Below, piece by piece: positions 13,038 to 23,997 of a stretch of 64,000 nucleotides of DNA. Under the pieces are notes generated by a model. It saw nothing but the letters and a program-made list of their open reading frames with translations. It did no database searches and was not told the origin of the DNA. How positions within the stretch are numbered: the first letter of the stretch is position 1; the number at the start of each line of letters is the position of its first letter. The stretch is taken from contig NC_050457.1 of NCBI RefSeq assembly GCF_903995425.1, forward strand, positions 53,914,846 to 53,978,845. Direction: 5' to 3'. The DNA is from Onychomys torridus. Its lineage: Eukaryota > Chordata > Mammalia > Rodentia > Cricetidae. The position numbers and the translations under genes were made by a program.

Positions 13038-13205
13038 CATTTTTTTTTTTTGGCGGGGGAGGGTTGAGACAGGATTTCTCTGTGTAGCTTTATGCCTTTC
13101 CTGGAGCTCACTCTGTAGACCAGGCTGGCCTCGAACTCACATAGATCCACCTGACTCTACATCCCAAGTGCTGGGATTTAAAGGCTTGTGCCACCACCGC
13201 CCAGC
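13038..13205 (-). repeat. B1 SINE, antisense
   Basis: A T-rich tail at 13038 is followed by the reverse complement of a B1: 'gagacaggatttctctgtgtagc', 'ctggagctcactctgtagaccaggctgg', then 'tgctgggatttaaaggcttgtgccaccac' and 'cgcccagc'. It is inserted in ERV copy A. Confidence 0.92.
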
Positions 13206-13288
13206 AAGAAAAAACTTTTAATCTCAAAATATTTTACATTGGTATGGATATTAGTTTATTGATACATATTTAAAGGCAATTATGTTAT

Positions 13289-13305
13289 CCTGTATTTATA
13301 TTTCT
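13289..13305. repeat. Target-site duplication, copy 1 of 3 (cctgtatttatatttct)
   Basis: The 17-bp string occurs here and identically at 15569-15585, with a shorter version (ctgtatttatattt) at 13739-13752. The uninterrupted ERV copy B has the matching site near 57050 only once. Confidence 0.8.
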
Positions 13306-13738
13306 TTTTTTTCATTTTTCTTTATTAAGAAATCTTCTACTCACTCCAAATACTATCAACAGATTCCCCTTCCTCCGTCCTCCCCAGGCCTCTTTCCCAA
13401 GCCACCACACATCCCTATATCCCCCAAATCATGGTCTCCCATGGGGATTTAGTGGAGTCCAGCACAATAAGCCTAGGCAGGTCAAAGTCCCTTCCCAGTG
13501 CACCAAGGCTGTGCAAGGTGTCACACCACAGGCACCAGATTCCCAGAAGCCTGCCCATGCACCAGGGACAAATCCCAATCCCCCTGCCTGGGTGCCCCCG
13601 AACAGTTCGAACCAAACAACCATCTTCTGTATCCAGGGGGCCTAGTCCAGTCCCATGGGGGCTCCACAGCCATCAGTCCACAGTTCGTGGGCTTCCACTA
13701 GTGTGGCAGGTGATCTCTGCACATACTCTCATCATGAT
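13306..13738 (-). mobile_element. Truncated L1 3' UTR insertion, older subfamily, antisense
   Basis: T-rich tail at the left, then reverse-complement L1 3' UTR with landmarks 'cacaggcaccagattcccagaagcc' and 'cagtcccatgggggctcc', shared with the old L1 at 18488. It lies between duplication copies 1 and 2. The overlapping 116-codon plus frame (13431-13781) is UTR, not a gene. Confidence 0.8.
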
Positions 13739-13752
13739 CTGTATTTATATTT
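13739..13752. repeat. Target-site duplication, copy 2 of 3
   Basis: ctgtatttatattt separates the two L1 inserts and matches 14 bp of the flanking 17-bp duplication. Confidence 0.7.
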
Positions 13753-15568
13753 TTTCTTTTGCTATTATATTTGTATTTTAATTTTACATATCAGCCATGG
13801 GTTCCCCTGTCCTGCCGCATCCCGCGCCCACCCCAGCCTTCTCCACAGCCCCTCCACTCCATTCCCATCTCCTTCAGGGCAAAGACTCCCCTGGGGATTC
13901 AGCTCAACCTGGTAGATTCAGTACAGGAAGTTCCAGTCCCCTCCTTCCAGGATGAGCAAAGTGTCCCTGCATAAGCCCCAGGTTCCAAGCAGCTAGCTCA
14001 TGCACTAAGGACAGGTCCCGGTCCCACTGCCTGGGTGCCTCCCAAACAGTTCAAGCTATTCAATTCTCACTTATCCAGAGGGCCTGATCCAGCTGGGGAC
14101 TCCACGGCTTTTGGTTCATAATTCATGTGTTTTCATTAGTTCAGCTATTTGTCCCTGTGCTTTTCCAATCTTGGTCTCAACAATTCATGCTCTTACAGTC
14201 CCTCCTCTTTCTTGACAATTGGTGTCCTGGAGCTCCACCTGGGGCCTGGCTGAGGATCTCTGCATCCACTTCCATCAGTTATTGGATGAGAGTTCTAGCA
14301 TGACAGTTAGTGTGTTTGGCCATCTGATCACCAGACTAGGTCAGACCAGGCTTTCTCTTGACTATTGCCAGTAGTCTACAGTGGATGTATCATTGTGGAT
14401 TTCTGGGGACCTCTCTAGCACTTTGCTTCTTCCTGTTCTCATGTGGTCATCATTTATCATGGTCTGTTATTCCTTGTTCTCCCTTTCTGTTCTTGATCCA
14501 GCTGGGATCTCCTGCTCCCCTAAGCTCTCTTTCCCTCGAACCTTGGCCTTCATTACCCACACTCTCTTCCAGGTTGTTCATGTAGATCTCATCCATCTCT
14601 CTGTCGTTGGGCAATCCCTGTGTCTTTCTTAGTGTGCTGTTTTCTAGGTAGCCTCCCTGGAGTTGTGTGTAGCAGGCTAGTCATCTTTGTTTTACATCTA
14701 GCATCCTCCTATGAGTAAATACATACCATATTTGTCTTTCTGAGTCTGGGTTACATCACTCAGTATGATTTTTTTCTAGATCCATCCATTTTCCTGCAAA
14801 CTTCATGATGTCATTGTTTTTCTCTGCTGAGTAGTACTCCATTGTGTATATGTACCACATTTTCTTTATCAATTCTTCTGTTGAAGGGCATCTAGGTTGT
14901 TTCCAGGTTCTGACTATTACAAACAATGCTGATATGAATATAGCTGAGCAAATGCCCTTGTGGTATGAGTAATCCTTGGGTATATGCCCAAGAGTGCTGT
15001 AGCTGGGTCTTGGGGGAGATAGATTCCCAATTTTCTAAGGAAGCACCATATTGATTTCCAAAGTGGCTGTACAAGCTTGCATTCCCACTAGAATTGGAGG
15101 AGAGTTCCCCTTACTCCACATCCTCTCCATCATAAGCTGTCTTCAATGTTTTTTATCTTAGCCATTCTGACAGGTGTAAGGTAGTCTTGAACACCTTGGC
15201 ATAAGGGATCACTTCCTAAATATAACACCACTATCACAGACATGGGGAGAAACAATCAATCAATGGGACCTGTTGAAACTGAGAAGCTTTTGTAGAGCAA
15301 AGGACATGGTCAACAAGACAAAGCGACAGCCTACAGAATGGGAAAAGGTCTTCACCAACCCCACATCTGACAGGAGGCTAATATCCAGAATATATAAAGA
15401 ACTCAAGGAATTAGACATCAGAATGCCCAACAGTACAATTAAGAAATGGGCTATAGAACTAAACAGAGAATTCTCAACAGAGGAAGCTCAAATGGCTCAA
15501 AGACATTGAAGGAATTGCTCAATATCCCTAATTATCTAGGAAATGCAAATCAAAATGACCACCTTACA
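13753..15568 (-). mobile_element. Young LINE-1 with 5' inversion, antisense
   Basis: From 13753 to about 15183 the strand is antisense 3' UTR and ORF2 end of the young L1 subfamily. From about 15184 to 15568 the L1 is in sense orientation and covers ORF2 sequence immediately upstream. The two pieces meet at a shared 'accttacacctg' block, so the structure fits twin priming with about 11 bp of overlap. Flanked by duplication copies 2 and 3. Confidence 0.85.
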
Positions 15569-15585
15569 CCTGTATTTATATTTCT
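15569..15585. repeat. Target-site duplication, copy 3 of 3
   Basis: Identical to 13289-13305. Downstream sequence 'actcttgtttaaggtacc' continues ERV copy A, matching 'actcttgtctaaggcatt' at 57070 in copy B. Confidence 0.8.
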
Positions 15586-16461
15586 ACTCTTGTTTAAGGT
15601 ACCATGTTTAAGCAGCTCAATTAAAAATGTAATGTGTAATTTAGAAATACAGATTAATAGTCATCTGTAATAGTCAAACTTATAGTCATGTTAGTTATGC
15701 TTTCTAGGTAAACAAAGTTATATTTCAGATAGGTATGTAATTTTCAAACACTTCAAAGACCTACAGAGTATGACATTTAAAAGGTTTTAATAACTTAGAC
15801 TTTTCATGAGAGTGAGACAAGTCTACTCTTAGAAGAACCATTATACTCCAGAAGAGATGATGCACATAAAAAAAAAAATCTCCATATGGAGTTCATTTTC
15901 TTTATTCCAAAGCTGGCCCTGTGGGCAAAGAAACTGTCTTTGCCTCAATTGCTGACAGTTACTGTCCAAACTGGACAAGCAGACACAAAAAGCGCTACTG
16001 CTGAACTTTGCTAAGACGGGGCAGGACTTTCCAACAACATACCATGCTTCAAAGGATAATCTGTCAGATATGCTAGGCCTGTAGGCCAGAAATGGATGCC
16101 CCAACATTACATAGGACCCTTGGATGACTGCTCAGCTAGCCAGTTGTTTCTGTCATTTCACATATTTATTTGTAAGTAGTTTGCCTTCAGTTCCTGATGA
16201 CTCAGGTAGCATTATTCCTTCTTGGCTCTTTGAGTTGAAGAATAGATAGTTGTAATTATAGTTATGATAAAAGGTTAATATGCATAAAACTTTAGACACA
16301 CTATCATCAAGATTTATCATCAAAATAAGATGCATAATTGGAAGTTTTCTCTTGTTTTGTTTAATACAAATAGACTGGATATTGTAACTGTAATTCTTAC
16401 TTGATAACTGTTTCTTGTATGTAATTTTACTATGTTAAAGTTAAACCTTTCGTTTTTGATA
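15586..16461 (+). repeat. ERV copy A internal region, 3' part with decayed Gag-like remnant
   Basis: Homologous to 57070-57970 of copy B and, inverted, to 47370-47990 of copy D. The segment around 15910-15960 corresponds to the nucleocapsid-like zinc-knuckle remnant of copy B, but the Cys-His residues are lost here. Confidence 0.65.
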
Positions 16462-16477
16462 AGACAGAAAGGGGAGA
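16462..16477 (+). other. Polypurine tract of ERV copy A
   Basis: 'agacagaaaggggaga' ends directly at the TG of the 3' LTR, where plus-strand DNA synthesis is primed in retroviruses. Confidence 0.7.
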
Positions 16478-16608
16478 TGCTATAAGATAATCTCTTTGTA
16501 TGCTGTGAATATGTATTGCTCTCATTGGTTAATTATAATTAATATGAGATTTGATGTGTTTATTTGGGACTGGGCAGTTGGGAGAGAAAAACTCCAAATC
16601 TATTTCCA
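16478..16608 (+). repeat. 3' LTR of ERV copy A, internally deleted
   Basis: Starts TGCTATAAG and ends near 16608. It keeps the U3 start and the 'gtgtttatttgggac' block of the 5' LTR but has lost about 230 bp between them. Confidence 0.65.
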
Positions 16609-16983
16609 TCAAATATATGAATATACTTAGATGCCAACAAACAATTATAAAATTTATAATATTTCAAATTTTAAATGACTTATTAGCGTACCTTATGCTT
16701 TTGCAAATTATGTTTCTCAGTTATTTTGAGTTCATTGAGATATAGCTTCCTTTTAAGTCAATGAGTATCACAGTATATTACAGAATGTGTACACTCACAT
16801 ATATATTCACTTATGTCTATGTATATTCACAAATAGGTCTGGTTTCTTATAAACTGTAAAAGTACAAAATTTGATTATACAGAATTTGAAAAGATCTTCA
16901 CCAATCCTACTTCTGACAGAGGGCTAGTCCCTAAAATGTATAAAAATATCAAGAAACTAGACATCAAAAAATATAAAGAAACT

Positions 16984-17336
16984 TGCTGTGGTATATCTCT
17001 TTGTATGCTGTAGATATGTGTGGCTCTCAGTGGATAATAAATAAAGCTGCATTGGCCTATGGCAGGGCAGGATGGAGCCTGGTGGGAAAATCCAATAGAG
17101 ATAATGAGGAGAAGAATGGCTGGATAACAAGATGCCAGCACACTGGTAACACCACAGCCATGTGGCAGCATATAGATTAATAAGAATGGATTAATTTATA
17201 TAAAAGAGCTAGCCAACAAAAAGCAAGAAGCCATAGTCAATACAGTTTTTAACTAATATTAAGCCTCTGGGTGATTATTTTATAAGCAATTGTGGGACTG
17301 TGTGGCCCAGTTGGACCAGAGAAACTTCTGGCTATA
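16984..17336 (+). mobile_element. Solo LTR (mys-like superfamily) in an old L1
   Basis: A 353-bp LTR starting TGCTGTGG and ending ctata. It is flanked by gaaact (16978-16983) and gaaagt (17337-17342), a 6-bp duplication with one change. It shares 'atgctgtagatatgtg', 'taaataaagctgcattggcc' and 'aagcctctgggtgatt' with the other LTRs. Confidence 0.78.
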
Positions 17337-17402
17337 GAAAGTAGACATCAACAGTCCAAATACTCCAATTAAAAATTAAGTTACAGATCTCTCTAAGTTA
17401 AC

Positions 17403-17553
17403 ATTTTTGTTTCTTGTTTTGTTTTGTTTTAAGTTAGAGAGAGAGGGTGGATGGGAGAGAGAGAAAGGGAAGGTTGAAGGGAGGGAGGAGGGAGGGAGAG
17501 AGAGAGAGGGAGGGAAGAAGAGAGGAAGAGAGGGGCAGAAAGAGAGAGAGAGC
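17403..17553. repeat. T-rich and (GA)-rich low-complexity block
   Basis: A GTTTT-rich stretch is followed by imperfect GAGAGG repeats from about 17435. The block is flanked by 'ctaagttaac' at 17393-17402 and 17554-17563, so it may be an insert with a 10-bp duplication or a local duplication. Confidence 0.7.
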
Positions 17554-17578
17554 CTAAGTTAACTTTTTTTTTTTTTTT

Positions 17579-17915
17579 GTGAAGAGACACCATGACCATG
17601 GAAACTCTTATAAAAAAAAAAAAAAAAAAAAAAAACAACAACAACAACAACATTTGAATCCTGAGGCTCACTTAAGGTTTCAGAGTTTCAGTCCATTATG
17701 ATTGTGATGGGGAGCATCGTGGAATGCAGGCAGATGTTGTTTTGGAGCTAAGGGTGCTACATATTGACCAAAAGGCAGCAACAAGTCAACTGACAGGCAC
17801 ACAGAGGGAAACCTGAGAAAAAGAGAATTCAAAGCCCAACCCACAGTGACACACTTCCTCCAACAAGGCCACACCTCCTAATAGTGTTACTCTATTTTGA
17901 GGCAATTTTGTTTCA
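17579..17915. repeat. Common rodent interspersed repeat with A-rich expansion
   Basis: Recognisable blocks are 'gaagagacaccatgacca' near 17581, 'tcagtccattatgattgt' near 17689 and 'cacacttcctccaacaaggc' near 17851. A run of about 24 A followed by CAA repeats sits at 17612-17651. I cannot assign the family name. Confidence 0.6.
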
Positions 17916-18020
17916 AAATAACATAATATCTAAACAGAGAATTCTTAACAGAAGCATGGCTGAGATACACTTAAAGAATTGCTCAACATACTTAGCCATC
18001 AGGGAGATGAAAATCAAACC

Positions 18021-18487
18021 ATTTTATATATTACTTATGTTTATATATCTCCATATTTATGTTTCAACTTCACATACATTATATATATATATATATGCAT
18101 GAATACAAACCACAGCATGCTTGTCTATATATTTATCTATCAAAACCAAACTAACTAAAACTATACTTTCCTGTCATACTGATTCTGCTCATGGATAGTC
18201 TATAAACTGATATTATTGAACATTTCCAGCAATATATACTTTGCATTTTAATGATTTGAACTTTCTGTTTTCAATTATATATACTTCTGAATCCAATAAA
18301 ATTTTCATTTTATAAGGCTATATCCACATTTTAATATGTAATGAGACTCACAATTAATGTGGAAAGCAAAATAACTTATTATAGTATTAAGCTAATAATT
18401 ACTGTGGTTTTTATGATTGGTATTCATATACATAATGCTTACAAGTTAGTAGCAACATTGTCTTTTGTAGTTGTAATACAAATTTAG
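18021..18487. other. AT-rich DNA with a short (TA)n tract
   Basis: (TA)n at about 18081-18096; otherwise no gene or repeat recognised. Confidence 0.5.
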
Positions 18488-19418
18488 TTTTCTTTTTTGT
18501 TCTTTTTTATTATTAAGAAATTTTTTATACATTCTACATACTAACCACAGATCCCCTTCTCCTCTATCCTCCTGCTCCCTAGTCTTCCCTTCAACTCACC
18601 TCCCATTCACTCCTCCTCCAAGGCAAGGCTTCTCATGGGGAGTAAGCAGAGCCTGGGTCATTGAGTTGAGGCAGGTCCAAACTCCTCCTCCTACACCAAG
18701 ACTGTGCAAGAGTCCCACCATAGGCACTGGGCTCCAAAAAGCCCGCTCATGCACCAGAGATGGATCCTGATCCCATGCCAGGAGTCTCCTTGAAAAGTTC
18801 AAGCTAAACAACTACCTGGCCCATGAAGTGGGCCTAGTCCAGTCCCATGGGGGCTCCACAGCTATTGGTCCACAGTTCCTGAATTCTACTAATTTGGTTT
18901 GTTTGCCTCTGTAGGTTTCTCCATCATGACCTTGATGTATGTTGCTCATAGTATCTCTCTTCTCTCTCTTGAACTGGACTCCTGGATGTTGGCCTGGTGC
19001 TTGGCTGTGGATCTCTGCATCTGCTCCCATGAATCACTGGATGAAGGCTCCATGATGACAGGTGGGACATTCACCAATCTGGTTAATGGACTAGGCTAGT
19101 TCAGGCACCCTCTTCACTATTGCTAGTTGTCTAAGGTGAGGTCATCCTTGTGGACTCCTGGGAATTTCCCTAGCACCCTGTTTCTCCTTATTCCCATGAT
19201 GTCTCCATCTATCATGGTATGTCTTTCCTTGCTCTCTCACTCTGTCCCTGTTCCAACTTGAACATCCTGGTCTCTTATGCACATTTTTTAAAAAGATGCA
19301 ATATTTGTCTTTTAAGATCTTGGGAACCTCACTAAGGATAATTACTTCAAGTGGCATCCATTTACTTATAAATATCATTTTTATATAATTTCATTTTGCT
19401 TCAGAACTGAATAATATT

Positions 19419-19786
19419 TGCTGTGGATATCGCTCTGTATAAATAAAGTTCTGATTGGCCAGTGGCCAGGCAGGAAGTATAGGCAGGACAAAAGAGAAGA
19501 GAATTCTGGGAAGTATAAAGTTGGAGAGAGACACCGCCAGCCGCCTCCATGAGAAGCAACATGTAAAGACACTGGTAAGCCACAAGCCATGTGGCAAAGT
19601 ATAGACTAACAGAAATGGGTTAATTTAAGATAGAAAAGTAGATAACAAGAAGCCTGCCACGGCCATACAGTTTGTAAACAATGTAAGTTTCTGTGTGCTT
19701 TCTTGGTTGGGTCTGAGTGACTGTGGGACTGACGGGTGAGAGAGATTTGTCCTGACTGTGGGCCAGGCAGGAAAACTCTAACTACA
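19419..19786 (+). mobile_element. LTR, left arm of a tail-to-tail pair
   Basis: A 368-bp LTR beginning TGCTGTGGATATC and ending ctaactaca. Blocks shared with copy C and D LTRs are 'tataaataaagttctgattggcc', 'gaagagaattctgggaag' and 'tttgtcctgactgtgggcc'. An immediate reverse-complement copy follows. Confidence 0.85.
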
Positions 19787-19795
19787 ATGAATATC

Positions 19796-20137
19796 CACAG
19801 TCAGGACAAATCTCTCTCACCCGCCAGGCCCATAGATGCTCAGACCCAACCAAGTAAACACACAGAAACTTATATTGCATACAAACTGTATGGCCGTGGC
19901 AGGCTTCTCGTTATTTACTTCTAAACTTAAATTATCCCATTTCTATTAATCTATACTTTGCCACATGGCTTGTGGCTTACCAGTACCTTATCTCTTTCTC
20001 GTCATGGCGGTGGCTGGCAGCGTCTCTCCTCCCAGCCTCCCACTTCCCAGAATTCTCTTCTGTCTTTTCCCGCCTATACTTCCTGCCTGGCCACTTGCCA
20101 AACAGCATTTTATTTATACAGAGCGAAATCCACAGCA
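19796..20137 (-). mobile_element. LTR, right arm of a tail-to-tail pair
   Basis: The same LTR in reverse, from 'cacagtcaggacaaatc' to 'ccacagca'. It lacks about the last 25 bp of the LTR at the junction with the left arm. Only about 9 bp (19787-19795) separate the arms, giving a near-palindrome of about 700 bp. Confidence 0.85.
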
Positions 20138-20742
20138 ATTGTCTAAATGTACCATATTTTCATTATTCAGTTTCTCATTGATAGGTACTTATGCTGTTTC
20201 CAGTTTCTAACTATTATTAGTAGAGCATCAATGAACATATATGAACTTTTGTTTTTGGTTATATATAGAATTCTTTGAGCAAATGACTAAGAACTTGATA
20301 TGATGTTAGATTGGTTTTATAGAAACCTTCCACACTGCTTACAACTTTCCACTCCTAACAGGAATAGATTAGTGTTTCCCTTACCCCACCTCCTTGCCAT
20401 CATGTATTGTCACATATTTTATTTTTATTATTGGCCCTTCTGATGGTGCAAATACAAGCATTGGACTCTTCATTCTTCCCTATTTTTAATCCTTTGGTCT
20501 CCTTCAGTGGTCAAATTGTTCTAAGTATCAACTTCTCAATAGTATGGAGCAAATGGGATAACCTTGCCTTTTTTCTTATATTAATTGTAATGCCTTGGTT
20601 TTTCTCTCTGCTCAGGATGATTTTGGTTGTGAGCTTGCTGTAAATTATCTTTGTTTAGTAGGTACTGTGGAGGAGGAGAGGGTCTTACAGAGAAGGGGAA
20701 GTATGTTATAAATACATAAGTAGAAACTTAGCATAGAGGGGG

Positions 20743-21171
20743 TATGGTGATATTTTATTTGTGCTTTAATAAATAAAGCTTGCCTGGAGATAAGAGAAAT
20801 GGGAACAGCCATTATAAGTAAACAAAGAAGTCATACAATGTTAGCACACACCTTTAATCCTATCACTTGGAAAGCAGGATGTCTGTGATTTCAAGGTTGC
20901 CCTGGAAACAGAGCCAGATGAGGTGGCATATGCCTTAAATTATAACACTAGTTAACCACAGAGGTCTGGAGGTCTGTACAGATAGACAGGAAGTGTCAAA
21001 GCTGGGCAAGAAGAGGAAATGATGGAGCTGGGCTAAGAGAGCCAGTGAGGAAAAAAGAACAGAAAAGTCATATAAACTTGAATGTAAGGGAAGAAGCTCT
21101 CTTTGGCAGCTGCAGAGTTGGTAAGGTGAGGCTAGCTCGTGGTTTGTTCTGTGTTTTTTATTTATTAAGAC
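20743..21171 (+). mobile_element. B1-containing LTR-like element, copy 1, left part
   Basis: Begins TATGGTGATATTTTATTTGTG, followed by 'aataaataaagcttgcctgg'. It carries a degenerate B1-like segment ('tagcacacacctttaatcctatcac', about 20841). It is interrupted after 'ttaagac' by an L1 and resumes at 22205-22222 ('ttaagacatttgtctaca'). G runs lie at both outer ends (aggggg before, ggggg after). Confidence 0.65.
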
Positions 21172-22204
21172 TGAGTGAGGTAACCCAGACTCAGAAAGAC
21201 AAACATGGTATGTACTCACTCATAGGAGGATACTAGATGTAAAACAAAGATGACTAGACTGCTACACAACTCCAGGGAGGCTACCTAGAAAATGGGACCC
21301 TAGGAAAGACCAGGGATCACCCAATGACAGAGAAATGGATGAGATCTATATGAAGAACCTGGGCGACAGTGGGAGTAATGAAGGGCAAGTTTCGAGGGAA
21401 AGAGAGATTAGAGGAGCAGGAGATCCCAGCTGGATCAACAACAGAAAGGGAGAACAAGGAATAACAGACCATGATAAATGATGACCACATGAGAACAGGA
21501 AGAAGCAAAGTGCTAAAGAGGTTCCCAGAAATCCACAATGATACCTCCACTGTAGACTACTAGCAATGGTCAAGAGAAAGCCTGGTCTGACCTAGTCTGG
21601 TGATCAGATGGCCAAACACCCTAACAGTCCAGCTGGAACTCTCATCCAATAACTGATGGAAGTGGATGCAGAGATCCTCAGCCAGGCCCCAGGTGGAGCT
21701 CCAGGACTCCAATTGGCAAGAAAGAGGAGGGACTGTAAGAGTGTGAACTGTTGACATCAAGATTGGAAAAGCACAGGGACAAATAGTCAAACAAATGGAA
21801 ACACATGGATTATGAACCAAAAGCTGTGGCGCCCCCAACTGGATCAGGCCCTCTGGATAAGTGAGACAACTGAATAGCTTGAACTGTTTGGGAGGCACCC
21901 AGGCAGTGGGACTCAGACCTGTCTTTAGTGCATGAGCTGGCTGTTTAGAACCTTGGGCTTACACAGGGACACTTTGCTCATCCTGGAAGGAGGGGACTGG
22001 AGCTGCCTGTACTGAATCTACCTGGTTGAGCTGAATCCCCAGTTGAGTCTTTGCCCTAGAGGAGATGGGAATGGAGGAGAAGGGCTGGGGGGAAGGTGGG
22101 GGTGGGGGCAGGAGGGGGCAGGACAGGGGAACCCATGGCTGATGTGTAAAATTAAAGCACAAATATATTTTTAAAAAATTTTAAAAAAAGAAAAAAAAAA
22201 ACTG
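21172..22204 (+). mobile_element. Young LINE-1, 5' truncated, with A-rich tail
   Basis: Starts at 'tgagtgaggtaacccagac', the end of ORF2, and runs through the full young-type 3' UTR ('atgagctggctgtt', 'gacaggggaacccatggctg') to an A-rich tail at 22170-22201. The 7-bp duplication ttaagac lies at 21165-21171 and 22205-22211. Minus frames such as 21560-21898 are antisense UTR frames. Confidence 0.88.
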
Positions 22205-22222
22205 TTAAGACATTTGTCTACA
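22205..22222 (+). repeat. B1-containing LTR-like element, copy 1, right end
   Basis: 'ttaagacatttgtctaca' is the 3' end of the element split by the L1. The homologous end in copy 3 (reverse, 52616) also closes in ...taca. Confidence 0.55.
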
Positions 22223-22354
22223 GGGGGCTTGAAGGGTAAAGGAACTTGGAAGGACAGGTAAAGGAGAGAATATAGTGAGGTACAAACAGCACTAAAGGAT
22301 TTTTCAAATCTGTGTCCTAAATAGTAAGCTACTGCAAATAGAAGCTTGCTAAAG

Positions 22355-22362
22355 TATATATG

Positions 22363-22422
<60 letters not shown>
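22355..22422. repeat. (TA)n/(TG)n microsatellite
   Basis: A short TA tract runs into about 25 uninterrupted TG units. Confidence 0.97.
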
Positions 22423-22424
<2 letters not shown>

Positions 22425-22439
22425 GGAGAGTATAAGACA

Positions 22440-23695
22440 TTTAAATGTCACCATAATAATAGGCAAAACAATGCCCTGACTGGACATCTCATGCCACTGA
22501 ATAAAACCCCCAGGAACAGGCATGAATTGAATCATTGTAAAATGGTGTCCCAAATACCCCCTCAAAATTCACAGAGTATTTTCAAGGTTATTGGTTACCC
22601 TCTACCTCTTAATAAATGAGGCCTCATTGCTGAGGACATCAAACCTGAAGAAATCGAACTGATGCCCCGCTGGAAGCCTGACCCCTATCAACTAACATGC
22701 TACCAGAGGACCACAGTAGTCATGATGTTACCCTAAAACCCACAACATTGTCCTACCTTCATGATAAATGGGAGCAATAGTGATACACATGTTACAGAAG
22801 CAAACAACTACTTTTTAAATTGGATTAATAACCCTTTCCATGAGATGAAATCCATACCTGAAACTCCTAAAACATTGCCAAGAATAAGAATAGTTAAGTC
22901 AGTGGCCCTCAGGGAAAATCTGCTTCTATTATTCTGCAAAAGAAATATAACACCAAAATGACTCCTAAAGGCATATTTCTATGCCCACAGATGAGGGCAT
23001 TGCTCACTCTTCATAAGAAAAGCTTCTTCTTAAAGAAGTTGGTAGTTAAGACAGAAAGCAAACAGAAACATGCAAAGAATGAGAAGCTTTAGAGCAGCCG
23101 GTTCTAAATGGTATGTCGTTACTAAACCCCATCCTTCAAGGCTCAGGACGCTACATAGAAGAAAATGTAGAAAGACTGTATGAGTCATGGATAACTCCAA
23201 GGAAAAACTTCCAGTCACAACAGGGCTAATATACATATGATCTCACAGAAGACTACTATAAGTTCAAACAAGCCAAAATGTCAGCATGGAATGGGGACAG
23301 ATCAAACAAACAAAAAATAAACATACAAACATAAAGACCCACCCATCTCCAAGAAGTTTTTTGCAATTTATACCTTTTAGGAAATGTAAAGTGTTTTTTC
23401 TCCAATGGAATGATACCAGTTATATGAACTACATTTCAGGGCATGACTCATCATAAAGAGAAGGTTGCTAACAGAAAATAGATTCTATGGGTTTTTTTGC
23501 TTTATTTTTCTTTTGTTAATTTTTTTCTTTTACTTTTTTCAAATATTTTTATTGTGGTTATTTTTTGTGAGGTGGGATTGAGAGAGAAGAAATAAATTTT
23601 GGTGGCAAGTGATTTGGAGAAGGTCTAGGAGTAGTTTGATAAGCGGAAAGATTATCAGCATGTGTTGTATACAATTGTAAATAAAAACAAAAATA
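22440..23695 (+). repeat. Old L1 3' UTR, diverged
   Basis: Landmarks of an older rodent L1 3' UTR in sense orientation: 'gccaaaatgtcagcatgga' near 23271, a purine-rich block near 23570-23640, and 'tgttgtatacaattgtaaata' near 23662. Highly diverged, with no open frame of note. Confidence 0.5.
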
Positions 23696-23784
23696 AATTA
23701 CTATTGGTCAACTCAGTAGAAAACTTTATCATTTTTGTTCCCAATCATTTGACAGCAGGATTGCTATCTTATATATATTTCACC

Positions 23785-23835
23785 TGTTATTTATCTATCT
23801 ATCTACCTATATAATCTACCTACCCATCTGTGTGT
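23785..23835. repeat. Imperfect (TATC)n-like microsatellite
   Basis: Short tatc/tacc repeats around 23790-23830. Confidence 0.7.
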
Positions 23836-23997
23836 ATGTTATCCCTAACCTTCCTAAAACAATCAAGAAAATAATACCAGTTCTTTCCTCAGACATTTAC
23901 TCAGTCTGTAGCAGCAAGGCAATAGTTATGGTTTATCTCCTTGCTGTTCTTGTAGAATGACAGGCTTCCAGAAAATAAATTGATCAACTATTGAATT

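Larger units (their letters stand above)
11023..16608 (+). mobile_element. ERV copy A: mys-like non-autonomous class II provirus, heavily interrupted
   Basis: A provirus-like element with a 5' LTR (11023-11387), a tRNA-Lys type primer binding site at 11390, internal sequence, a polypurine tract (16462-16477) and an internally deleted 3' LTR (16478-16608). Its internal sequence matches ERV copy B (55122-58310) in the same order, and copy B lacks the inserts. Later insertions into copy A are a solo LTR (11404-11776), a B1 (13038-13205) and two L1s (13306-15568). No polymerase, protease or envelope frame is visible. Size without inserts and layout resemble the mys family of Peromyscus, but identity was not tested. 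Confidence 0.7.
16866..18020 (+). pseudogene. Old L1 ORF2 fragment, broken by later inserts
   Basis: Sense L1 ORF2 pieces remain at 16885-16983 ('aagatcttcaccaatcct'), 17340-17400 and 17928-18020 ('aaacagagaattcttaaca'). They are separated by a solo LTR (16984-17336), a GA-rich block (17403-17553) and another rodent repeat (17579-17915). No coding capacity. Confidence 0.75.
18488..20680 (-). pseudogene. Old L1, antisense: 3' UTR plus ORF2 pieces, host of an LTR pair
   Basis: Starts with a T-rich tail ('ttattattaagaaattttt'), then the reverse complement of an older L1 3' UTR, the end of ORF2, and near 20450-20670 an ORF2 reverse-transcriptase segment ('gccttggtttttctctctgc'). It is interrupted at 19419-20137 by two LTRs. 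The L1 reads 'ctgaataatatt' before and 'attgtctaaatgtacc' after, adjoining normally apart from about 2 missing bases. No frame is intact. Confidence 0.75.

Noticed and set aside
13431..13781. 116-codon plus frame
   Set aside because: Antisense L1 3' UTR. The frame crosses the target-site duplication between two L1 inserts.
20407..20643. Hydrophobic 78-codon frame suggesting membrane segments
   Set aside because: Antisense L1 ORF2. The hydrophobic residues come from reading a T-rich strand.
21560..21898. 112-codon minus frame, similar to frames at 3052-3330 and 13655-14632
   Set aside because: The similarity among these frames reflects repeated copies of one L1 3' UTR read antisense, not a gene family.
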